From contig NW_004754913.1 of the NCBI RefSeq assembly GCF_000188695.1, positions 648,647 through 658,646 of the forward strand: a stretch of DNA of 10,000 nucleotides. The letters run 5' to 3'. Positions within the stretch are counted from its first letter, which is position 1. Every line of letters starts with the position of its first letter. Under the pieces are notes generated by a model. The model was not told the DNA's origin and did not search any database. It saw only the letters and a program-made list of their open reading frames with translations. This DNA is from Salpingoeca rosetta. Its lineage: Eukaryota > Opisthokonta > Choanoflagellata > Craspedida > Salpingoecidae. Position numbers and translations under genes: made by a program. This document shows positions 1 through 6,896 of the stretch, one piece after another.

Positions 1-108
1 TATATACATCGATATCTGGATCTCTGCTACTATGTATATAGTATGTACATATATACATAGCTATAGACCATATAAGCACAGAAAATATCTTCTAGAGACG
101 CATACACA

Positions 109-177
<69 letters not shown>

Positions 178-188
178 CTGCAACACAG
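1..188 (+). repeat. Intron-like AT-rich and (CA)n sequence
   Basis: Bases 1-100 are AT-rich with alternating TATA/ACAT tracts and no convincing coding signal. Bases 111-175 are an uninterrupted CA dinucleotide microsatellite of about 65 bases. It is followed directly by CCTCTGCAACACAG, which reads as a 3' splice site feeding the exon at 189. I infer that the stretch is the last intron of a plus-strand gene starting left of the window, with the CA tract beside its acceptor. Confidence 0.5.
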
Positions 189-280
189 AGGCACAGGAAG
201 CTCGTGGGGAGCAGGAGCGGCTGAAGGAAGACGTGATTGATCCGCTATCTCGACTGTTTGACCGCTTCCCCGATGAATGA
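189..280 (+). CDS. Probable terminal exon of an upstream gene (partial, unknown product)
   Basis: This is a short open segment ending at a TGA at 278-280. It encodes about 30 residues ending in DVIDPLSRLFDRFPDE. The composition (charged heptad-like part with Glu, Arg and Lys, then an amphipathic hydrophobic end) is protein-like and unlike the surrounding repeats. A splice acceptor can be placed after CAACACAG at 188 (two bases before the Ala codon), with later options after 190 or 196. The rest of the gene lies left of the window. I do not recognise the family. The gene would run convergently with the lectin-SH2 gene that ends at 930. The main doubt is that so short a frame could arise by chance; the residue composition argues against that. 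Confidence 0.45.
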
Positions 281-825
281 ATGAGGGAAGTTGTTCCATT
301 ACCACCTGACTCTCACTGGCTTCAACCACTTCACTTGCCCTGCTCTGTGTCTCCATGTTGCTTTGATTGTGGCCGTTACATGCATGGCCGTGATGATTGG
401 GAAAGCATGCGAGTGCAACATGCGGTGTCAAGACCAGCTCTAACACACGCACGACACACCGCAGCTCGCGCCATCACAGCGCAACAAACACACCACACCA
501 CACCAACAGCCACAAAGGGAAGAGCAAGCATAAGAGGTGGGAAGTGGTGCAAACCAATGGCTAACATAAGACAAACCAAGCACCAACGCGCATGACAAAA
601 GCGCCATCACCGAAACTAAGCTATTGGTTGAGAGCTATGCAAAGGTAAAGGTAAAAGGTCGTGTAGGGTGGAAAGCAAACATGCATCGAAGGACCAGGAA
701 CGGTTTGAAAACACGGGGTAGAGGAGTTGGGAGTTGGGGAGTGACGTGACAGGAATCAACAAGAAACAGAAGCAGCACCCAGCACAACAGCAACATGACA
801 GCGAAAACGCAAAGGGACACCTTCC

Positions 826-898
<73 letters not shown>

Positions 899-929
899 CA
901 AACACACACAAACACACACACACACAATC
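281..929. other. Convergent 3' flanking/intergenic region
   Basis: This lies between the stop of the left plus-strand exon (280) and the stop of the minus-strand lectin-SH2 gene (930). It should hold the 3' UTRs of both. I see no coding exon, RNA gene or clear AATAAA signal on either strand. Bases 430-600 are rich in CA-containing words without being a pure repeat. Bases 830-928 are a CA microsatellite, listed separately. Confidence 0.6.
830..928. repeat. (CA)n microsatellite in 3' flank
   Basis: A nearly perfect CA dinucleotide run spans about 830-897 and continues as an interrupted CA/CAA tract to 928. It stops two bases before the stop codon of the minus-strand gene, so that gene's 3' UTR begins in a TG-repeat in the mRNA sense. 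Such a tract is likely to vary in length between strains. Confidence 0.9.
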
Positions 930-3900
930 TCACGCGGAGGAGGTGATTGGGGTGGTGAGCACGTTGGACATGCCGACGGGCGTGTGCTTGAGGTGTGCAA
1001 TGGCGTCTGCCACTGTGTTGACAGAGGCAGGCAGGCGCCATCCGTTGACTTTGAACGTGCCGTCAGCAATGACAAACAGCAGGTGGTGCTGGAAGCCCGC
1101 TGGCGTGACCATGGAGATGGCCCACGTGTGCATGACGCGTGCGCCGTGCGGGTCCTTGGCGCCCGTGCGGCCAACCCGCAACAGGAACGCGCCAGTCGTC
1201 CCCGCGTGCGGCAGCAGCTGTGTCTCTGCCTGACGTCGCGCCATACGACCGCGCAGCAGGCCCGGTGGCAGTGTGCCGAGCACTTCGGCAGATGCTTGGG
1301 CGGTGCTGTCGTCCGTGCTGCTCTCGCGCTTGCTGCTGCTGTGGCGGCCAAGGCCCCAGCTGAACGTGCGCTTGCGGCCACCACGCGACGCCGACGAGGG
1401 GGCGGATGCTTCGTATGTTTGGGCTGGGAGGCCGTACGTCTGTGGGCCGCTGCTGGACGGCTTGTTGTGGTGGGCGGTGGATGCGGAGAGATGGCGAGCA
1501 ACATCATAGTCGGGGTCACTAACAGGGTGGTTGGCAATGGCATACGCTGCGCCATCACCGTCGTCGCCCATCGTGCGCGGGTCGTAGCGTGGCTCCTCAT
1601 CGTCATCACCGTCATCATCACCACGACCTTGGCTGCGGTTGGAGATGGAGGGTGTGCTGCGGACGAGGATGGCCGGGGTTGCGCCGTACGTTGCGTTGAT
1701 GAGCGGGGCATCGCGGTCAATGTTCAAGTCGCTTCCAGCACGCGACGCCAGCTGTGACGCAAACTTGGAGCCAAACCCAAACGAGTCCTCAACAGCAACA
1801 TCCTTGTCGTCATCATCAACACCTGCAGCAGGGTCGGTGTTGTCTGCGTCTGCGCGCGCCTGCAGGCGGACGTGTGGAACGCGGTAGCCAACGCCGTCGG
1901 GCGTGGGCATCACATCCAGGTACTCGCGCCCAATCCGCTGCGATTTTGGAAGATCGTATGGCGCAGACTCCCCGGGCGAGATGACACGCGGGTTGTCGTA
2001 CGAAGGGTGCGACTTGGGAAGGTCATACGGCGCCGTCTCGTCGGATACACGCGGGTTGTCGTAGGCGGGGTGGGACTTTGGAAGGTCGTATGGGGCTGTT
2101 TCGGTGGACACGCGAGGGTTGTCGTAGCTGTGGTGGTCCTTGGAGCCCGCGACGGGCGGGGTGTAGTAGCGCGTGTGGGCACCGCCAGCTTGAGGCAGGT
2201 GCGGGTACGAGTAGTACGGGTCGTCCGGGTTGCGCGGGTGGTTGTTGTCGTACACGTGGCCCGGCTGCGGGCGCTGGTAGTCCCTGAACGCGTCCCGGCC
2301 CTCGCGCGCGTAGTCGTAGCTGTTGGCGCCGTCCTCGGGCTCAACGTAGTCGCGGAACGGGTTCTGCACGCGTGGGCGATCGTACCCAGCACGGCTGTCA
2401 CCGTCACCGTTGCTGTCAGCGTCGCCGTTGTGCGACACAATGGCGCTGTCTGCGTCTGTCTCGGGCATGCCGCGCGCATCAAAGACGGGGTTCTTTGTGA
2501 CAACGCCGTAGGGCTCCGTGGTGCCCGCGCCCTTGCCGCCATGCAGCCAGCCGCCGTTGACGGGGGCGGGGAGGCCAGAGCCAAGCCCGTTGGCAGGCGC
2601 GCTGGCGGTGCTGGCGCGGTTGTTTGCAGAGGCGATGCGGCGGCGGCGCACAAGGAGAAGGACAGCGGCAATGATGATGACGAGCACAGCGACACCGCCG
2701 AGACCGGCGCCAACAGCAACAGGGACAGACGCCTGGGAGCTGCGGGAGGGCTGCGGGGCCGTGGTGCTGCTACCGCTGCCCGTGCCCGTGCTGGTCGCTG
2801 AAGATGAGGGCGAGGACGAGACCGATGGTGCCGGTGTAGACGCTGTGGTGGAGCCTGTGGGGTGCGGGGTGGTGAACACGGGCGTGGTGAAGAGGCCGGG
2901 GAAGGTGAAGGTGGCGGTGGCGACCGTGGTGGTGACGGCAGCACCGACAGCAGCGCCGATGGGCGTGCCATCATCGTCCATCCAGAACCAGAGCGGGCCC
3001 TGTGAGCCATCCGTGGCGATGTGGATGAGGGTGCTCAGGTCGACGCTCGCACGCACGTCGTCCTGCGACACGGGCGCGCCTGTGGCGTCGAGTACACGCA
3101 CGCCAACCAGCACGCCGCGCACGTTGCTGGGGATGACGCTGCTCTCCTCATCGTCGCCATCGCGGCGGCGGCGGGCGGATGAGGCATCGCGACCGCGCGC
3201 ATCCCGCACAACGGCGCCGGCGTCAACAACGGTTGTGGAGAGGCGGGCAAAGAGGGAGGCGTGGCGTGTGCTGGCGAGGTTGTCCTGGATGTAGCTGACC
3301 AGGTCCCACGCATCCGCATCGCGCGAGAACGGCGAGAAGACAAACGACACGGGGCTCACCCTCCGCGCAGGCGTTGTCGTGGTGGTAGTTGTAGTGGTAG
3401 TTGTAGTGGTGGTTGCTGTCGTGGTGGTGGTGGTGGTGGTGGTGGTGGTGGTAGTTGGAGTAGTGGTAGTTGTGGTTGTGGTTGGCTCGGTGGTGGTAGT
3501 GGTAGTTATTGTTGTGGTAGTTGTCGTCGTCGTTGTCGTGGTGGGGGTAGTGGTAGTGGTAGTGGTAGGGGTCGTTGTCGTGGTAGTGGTGGTAGTGGTA
3601 GTGGTGGTGGTGGTGGTTGTCGTCGTCGTGGTGGTAGTGGAGGTAGTGGTCGTCTCCCCTGTCGTTGTGGATCCGCCGGGTGGCGCCGGCGGCGGTGCAG
3701 CTGTTGTAGTGGTAGTGGTGGAAGTGGTTGTGGTCGTGGAAGTGGTTGTGGTAGTGGTTGTAGTGGTTGTGGTAGTGGTTGTAGTGGTGGTTGTGGTGGT
3801 GGTGGTAGTGGTGGTGGTGGTGGTGGTTGTAGTTGTAGTTGTAGTTGAGGTGGTTGTGGTAGTTGTTGTGGTGGTAGTTGTTGTGGTTGTGGTAGTGGTA

Positions 3901-5951
3901 GTTGTTGTGGTTGTGGTAGTGGTAGTTGTTGTGGTGGTTGTCGTTGTTGTTGTCGTTGAGGTGGTTGTGGTGGCCTTTGGAATGCACTGCCTTGAATACT
4001 CGGCCATGTTGGGAACGCAGTCCTCTTTATCTGTCGCGCACGGGTTGAGGGAGCACGGGTTCTCCGGCACGCAACCGAGCGGCGAGCGATGGCTGCAGCG
4101 GAGGTAACAACACGCACGAGGGGACGCAGAGGTTTGGGTTTATGTGTGAGGTTGGTATGGACCTTTGTTGAACGCGTGCGTGCGTATGCGTGCGTGCGTG
4201 TTTGTGTATGTGTGGTGCAGCGCGCAAACACACACGCACTCACTTGCCGATACACTCACTCCCCCACGAAACACGCATATGAGCAGTGGTCATGACGTAC
4301 ACAAAGCCGCTGAGGCAGTTGCCGTGTGCGTCGGCAGGCTCAAACTCAATCACGCTGGGAGCCGGGGTGGTGCAGCCCTGTCAAACCCACACGAGCACAT
4401 ACACCAAGAGATGAGCGTCACACGCACTGAGAGGGCGCAACCACCGCAACCACCGCAACCACCACCACATCACGCACAACTACGTCACACACTACAAACA
4501 TAAACACACACATGCAGTGCCTCGTGCCAGAAATACAGTCACGCACACAGTCACAGTCACAGTCACAGACCCACACGCATGCACGAACCTCATCGTTCCA
4601 GCCGCTGCCTCGGAGTTCGGCACAGTCCTCTGTTGCAGCACAGAATACAAGAACATAAAAGGTGCACGAATTGCTTGGCTCGCCAGGGTTCCAGTTGCAG
4701 TACACGCTGCTTTCGCCTGGTGTAGTTGGGCAGAGGGTGCGAGAAAGGCACGTGTATAAGCAAAGAGTGGGGCATGCGCTTAGATTGAAAGGGAGGTTGT
4801 GTGCGTGTGTGTTATGTGTGTGTGTGTGTGTTATGTGCGTTGTTGTGCGTATCTGTGTGCGTGTGTGCTTGGGAAGCCCTTGAAGAGATCACAAGCCCTG
4901 ACATCAATCAAGCACTGGGCAGGGCACGAGCATGCATTGACACACACAGAGTTCGCGTACACGCACATGACGCACGCGCACAAATACGCACCGCATTTTT
5001 CTGATGAGCCGGGAATGGCGGTGCCCTTTTCGGGGCCGACTTCCCACTGCCACCTACCGCTCTACACAGCGGCAACAAGCACAACCGCAACAAGCACAAC
5101 GCAAACATGAGCATTGTGGTGTGACAAGTTGTGTTCCTCCGTTCACATTGCGCGCGCACACGCACACACACATACACACAAGACGCAGTTGCGGTGCCCT
5201 CACCAGCTCGCTGGCGCCAATCCAAACTTCGCGACCGGCAGCAAGCTGTTTCACCAATTGGTCCTCAGCGGCAGTGCTGCGGGGCGATCACATGCATGTG
5301 TCAAAAAGGAGGAGACAAATGTGAGCGGGGGGTTGTTGTTTGCTGAACAGCGCTTGTGAGGTGGCAAAATACCAGGAAGAAAGGTGTGGCGGAGGGAGAG
5401 GGGGGGGGGTCAAGCGTACGTAAAAAAAAAAAAGAAGATGGTTGCGCATTGCTGGAAACACGTACGTGATGGTGGCGAGATGCCCGGGCCAGCCTTCGTA
5501 AACTTGCAGAGCGGCTGAGCCAGTCGAGAGGCCAAAGCCCAGGTTGTAGCTGTGTGTGTGTGTGTGAGTGGGTGTGTGTGTGTGTGTGTATCGAGCATGG
5601 AATGCAGTGGTGTGAAAAGGACATGGGGATGGTTGGTTAGCACTGCCACAAAAACCACAATACACTACACGAGCGAGCAAACACTTGCATCTGCGCCAAC
5701 CTGGAAATGGTGTAGTAGTGGCCATTCTCTGGGTTTCTGACAACAGTGGCCGCAGCACCATTGCCTCCTGTGGTGAGGTAAATTGGGCGTGTGTGAGTGG
5801 GTACGGCGATGGTGCAAACACACACCACAAGTATGACAAACACCCACACGCACACACCCACACCCACACGACGCACAACAAACACAAATAACACACCTGC
5901 GAGGAGCACAAGGGCGGTGACAAGCAGCACGGCAACCATCATCTTCTTCAT
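930..5951 (-). CDS. Transmembrane C-type lectin / mucin-stalk / YxxP-array / SH2 protein (8 exons)
   Basis: Exons by my reading, 5' to 3' on the minus strand: 5951-5897, 5767-5701, 5549-5466, 5276-5204, 5061-4992, 4716-4589, 4377-4244, 4092-930. All junctions are GT-AG and phases match throughout (3774 nt, 1257 residues plus TGA). Domains: signal peptide 1-19; C-type lectin-like domain about 33-173; Cys-rich segment 179-242 that may be EGF-like; Thr-rich stalk 245-444; membrane-proximal region 445-659; transmembrane helix about 662-685; cytoplasmic tail with 26 tyrosines; SH2 domain about 1149-1244. The start is chosen because it gives a signal peptide and an in-phase exon 1. Inferred role: cell-surface receptor or scaffold that binds glycan or matrix outside and, once phosphorylated on tyrosine, recruits SH2 proteins while its own SH2 domain binds a phosphotyrosine partner. 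There is no kinase domain, so a separate tyrosine kinase must act on it. It is divergent from the desaturase gene. Least certain are the weak donor of exon 6 (GTTCGT) and exon 7, where a second GTGAGT breaks phase. Confidence 0.85.
972..1259 (-). other. C-terminal SH2 domain
   Basis: Residues about 1149-1244 align with the SH2 fold: an RGRMARRQAETQLL start (equivalent to the usual W-H-G-x-I-S-R-x-x-A-E-x-L-L), FLLR at 1173-1176 (equivalent to FLVR, with the phosphate-binding beta-B5 Arg1176), an AISMV strand, QHHLLF (beta-D His1206/1207), a DGTFKVNG strand and VADAIAHLKHTPVG (equivalent to the LxxLVxHYxxxPxG end). The first Trp of the family is replaced by Leu. The phosphate-binding arginine is present, so phosphotyrosine binding is likely. 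The domain sits 13 residues before the stop and needs no further exon. Confidence 0.87.
1339..1372 (-). other. Basophilic kinase-type motif in the tail
   Basis: Just before the SH2 domain the tail reads GGRKRTFSWGLGRHSSSKRE (about residues 1108-1127). The RKRTFS core resembles sites for basophilic Ser/Thr kinases and possibly 14-3-3 binding. It could equally be a basic linker. Confidence 0.25.
1425..2384 (-). other. Cytoplasmic YxxP / pTyr docking array
   Basis: From Tyr774 to Tyr1090 the tail has 13 YxxP motifs: YDRP, YVEP, YQRP, YSYP, YTPP, three YDNP, three YDLP, YRVP and YGLP. There are also YDNN, YLDV, YEAS, YDVA and others (26 tyrosines in the whole tail). In animals, YDxP/YxxP sites bind Crk- and Nck-type SH2 domains when phosphorylated, as in the substrate domain of p130Cas, and YxN sites (YDNP, YDNN) suit Grb2-type SH2 domains. 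The density and similarity of the sites support a docking-array role; phosphorylation and partners are inferred. The tail around it is acidic and Gly/Asp/Ser-rich and looks disordered. Confidence 0.8.
1938..2129 (-). repeat. Three 63-nt tandem repeats encoding YDNP...YDLP units
   Basis: The tyrosine codons of the YDNP motifs are at 2126, 2063 and 2000, exactly 63 bases apart, giving a 21-residue period. Each unit carries one YDNP (Tyr860, 881, 902) and one YDLP (Tyr872, 893, 916), followed by KS. The third unit is two residues longer (ISPGES in place of the S-ETA stretch). The repeat is coding, in frame and has drifted at synonymous sites, so it is probably a kept duplication rather than a recent slippage product. 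Confidence 0.92.
2649..2720 (-). other. Single transmembrane helix with basic stop-transfer
   Basis: Residues about 662-685 form an uninterrupted hydrophobic run (AVGAGLGGVAVLVIIIAAVL and on to LLV) followed by RRRR at 686-689. The positive-inside rule gives a type I topology: lectin and stalk outside, tyrosine motifs and SH2 inside. It is the only strong membrane segment after the signal peptide. Confidence 0.93.
2727..3371 (-). other. Membrane-proximal ectodomain of unknown family
   Basis: Residues 445-659 lie between the Thr stalk and the membrane helix. The first part (about 445-590) has folded-protein character: a hydrophobic FVFSPFS strand, an AWDLVSYIQDNLAS helix, a VLVGVRVLDATG strand and PLWFWMDDDG. 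It contains a basic RRRR at 511-514. The last 60 residues or so are a Ser/Thr/Pro-rich linker. I do not recognise the domain. Confidence 0.7.
3162..3173 (-). other. RRRR tetrabasic site in the ectodomain
   Basis: Codons for Arg511-Arg514 are preceded by SSA and followed by DGDDEE. A polybasic site flanked by acidic residues in a secreted or type I ectodomain matches the general form of a furin-like proprotein convertase site. Cleavage is inferred only. Confidence 0.35.
3372..3971 (-). repeat. Poly-Thr mucin-like stalk encoded by ACN repeats
   Basis: Residues 245-444 are almost only threonine, with rare Ser, Pro, Ala, Ile and Glu and one break rich in Pro and Gly (around APPPAPPGG, about 3665-3705). 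On the plus strand nearly the whole 600 bases use only G and T; on the coding strand it is ACC/ACA/ACG/ACT. A pure Thr stretch after a signal peptide is expected to be heavily O-glycosylated and extended, which would lift the lectin domain away from the membrane. Alternate frames stay open here only because of the repeat and should not be read as genes. Confidence 0.92.
3979..4322 (-). other. Cys-rich segment after the lectin domain
   Basis: Residues 178-242, at the end of exon 7 and start of exon 8, carry cysteines at 180, 201, 211, 217, 221, 229 and 240 in a pattern like CVPENPCSLNPC...C...C. This resembles an EGF-like or other small disulfide-rich module, but the spacing does not let me name the family firmly. 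The exon 7/8 junction falls inside it, at Asn204. Confidence 0.5.
4717..4991 (-). other. Intron 5 of the lectin-SH2 gene
   Basis: The donor GTGCGT follows Cys116 and the acceptor is CTACACCAG. At 275 bases it is the longest intron of the gene. Its middle (4790-4870, TG on the plus strand and CA on the minus) is another dinucleotide-rich tract. Splicing restores Gly117 and joins the two halves of the lectin long loop. Confidence 0.75.
5550..5700 (-). other. Intron 2 of the lectin-SH2 gene, with (CA)n at the acceptor
   Basis: The donor GTTGGC follows exon 2. At the 3' end the intron runs through an interrupted CA tract (5551-5589, CA on the minus strand) straight into the acceptor CACAG, with no ordinary pyrimidine tract. 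Phase 2 on both sides joins AG to C (Ser41) and keeps the lectin alignment. Confidence 0.75.
5897..5951 (-). other. Signal peptide exon
   Basis: Exon 1 encodes MKKMMVAVLLVTALVLLA plus one base of the next codon. It has a Lys-Lys N-region, a hydrophobic core of about 12 residues and a small-residue end (LAGG) suited to signal peptidase. The GTGTGT donor follows directly. This is seen in the sequence; entry into the secretory pathway is inferred and agrees with the lectin domain that follows. Confidence 0.85.
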
Positions 5952-6609
5952 GTCAACGCTTGGAAATGCAACTGGAGCACTCGAGTGGCGATGCAGTGCT
6001 CTGTGGCGCACGATCTGTCGTCGTCGTGTGTTCTGTTCTGCTTTGTTCTTCATCAAATGATCACGAACACTCGCGCTCACGCACTCGCAGTGCTGTGGAT
6101 CTCGGTGCTCGATTGGTTCCTTGCTTGCTTGTTGGAGATGGCGCAAGGTCGAATGAACGAACATAAACAACAATGCAATGCAATGCCCGCTGCGGGTGCT
6201 CTGCTGTGCTGACCGGTGGCGGTGGTGGCTGTTGAATGTGAATGGGGTTGGCTGTGCTGTGGGAATGTTGCAAGCACAGAAGAAAGGGAGAGAGGCACGA
6301 AGAAAGATTGGTTTGGTTCTTGCAACGCGCAACGACAAAATTGGAGGAAGACGGTCGGGGGACTTGGACATTCCATTTGCAAATTGTGGTGCAATTTGGG
6401 AGCACTTGTGCGCTGCTGTCATTGTTGACAGCAAGCGCAAAGGAGTGAGGGTGATTCTGCAATGCACAGGCGAAATTTCAGCAGACACAAGCGCCACACA
6501 CCTTGTGCGGGCTGCAACAAAACCACGCGGCGGCTGCAAAACCACGCGGCGGCTGCTCAGCACACAACACAGCACAGCACCCAACGGCCACCACCACCAG
6601 CCAGCCACG
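5952..6609. promoter_or_regulatory. Shared divergent 5' region of the lectin-SH2 and desaturase genes
   Basis: The two ATGs are 658 bases apart and point away from each other, so both promoters and 5' UTRs must lie here unless there are unseen noncoding exons. I see no TATA box. There are three ATTGG words (6112-6116, 6307-6311, 6340-6344); the first two read ACCAATC toward the lectin gene, like CCAAT boxes. A 19-base tandem duplication lies at 6519-6556, close to the desaturase start. No third gene is supported. Confidence 0.5.
6519..6556 (+). repeat. Two perfect 19-bp tandem copies
   Basis: The unit AAAACCACGCGGCGGCTGC occurs twice head to tail (6519-6537 and 6538-6556) without mismatch. 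It lies 54-91 bases upstream of the desaturase ATG, so it is probably in the 5' UTR or core promoter. It could be a recent duplication or paired binding sites. Confidence 0.9.
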
Positions 6610-6865
6610 ATGACCAAGCCTGCGGCGATCCAGAAGGATCTGGCCGAGGATCGCGCATGCGCGGCTCCTCCTCCCTTTACCCTTGGCGACCTCAAGGTGT
6701 GCACTGTGTGTTTTGGTGTGCATTGTGGTGTGCATTGTGGTGTTTGTGTGTGTGTGCACACAGTGTGTGCGTTGTTGTGTGCGTGCGCGTGTGTGCGTTG
6801 TTGTGTGTGTGTGTTTGTGTGCACAGTGTGTATTGTTGTGTGTGTTTTTATGCACAGTGTGTGCA

Positions 6866-6896
<31 letters not shown>

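Larger units (their letters stand above)
4339..5726 (-). other. C-type lectin-like domain, spread over exons 2-7
   Basis: Residues about 33-172 follow the order of a C-type lectin fold: NGHYY start (33-37), GWPGHLATI (60-68), an AEDQLV helix (72-77), VWIGAS (86-91), RWQWEVGPEKGT (96-107), NWNPGEPSN (124-132), EDC (146-148), GWND (155-158), Cys161 and a closing VIEFE strand (168-172). The GPEKGT and GEPxN words mark the lectin subtype with a GPE-G-T loop seen in many microbial and protist proteins. WND, which supplies Ca2+ ligands, is intact, but the usual EPN (mannose-type) triplet reads EPS. Between GEPSN and EDC lie about 13 extra residues including Cys134 and Cys142; with Cys116 and Cys123 these could form extra disulfides. 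Ca2+ or sugar binding is inferred, not shown. Confidence 0.88.

Noticed and set aside
795..1757. Long plus-strand open frame opposite the SH2 and tail coding region
   Set aside because: It starts in the CA microsatellite and shows no domain; it is the antisense shadow of GC-rich exon 8, whose minus-strand frame has SH2 and tyrosine motifs.
1938..2129. CRISPR-like appearance of regularly spaced repeats
   Set aside because: The 63-base units are in-frame coding repeats without unique spacers.
1910..3010. Second minus-strand frame of 366 residues within exon 8
   Set aside because: It is Ala/Pro/Ser/Thr/Arg-rich with no motifs, as expected from an off-frame reading of GC-rich coding DNA; the overlapping frame has the TM helix and YxxP array.
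3223..4255. Frames rich in His/Asn/Tyr, Pro/Gln/Leu or Val/Gly through the Thr stalk
   Set aside because: The ACN repeat has few stop codons in any frame. Only the Thr frame connects a Cys-rich domain to the TM and SH2.
4244..4260. Upstream GTGAGT as an alternative donor for exon 7
   Set aside because: It leaves phase 1, while the strong CTGCAG acceptor at 4093 needs phase 2; the second GTGAGT at 4243 fits.
4631..4668. A possible 38-base intron (GTGCAC...ACAG) that would remove the Cys-containing lectin insertion
   Set aside because: Removing it breaks the reading frame into EDC, and it is far shorter than the other introns (129-398 bases).
5046..5061. Alternative acceptor GGTGGCAG, 15 bases inside exon 5
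   Set aside because: It is in phase, but it would drop the SGRWQ residues that the lectin family has before WEVGPE; the upstream TGTGTAG acceptor restores them. It could still be a minor isoform.
5637..6866. 409-residue minus-strand frame across the intergenic region
   Set aside because: It reads through the desaturase first exon, the intergenic DNA and into exons 1-2 of the lectin gene and their intron. Only the small part at 5951-5897 is real coding sequence, starting at its internal ATG.
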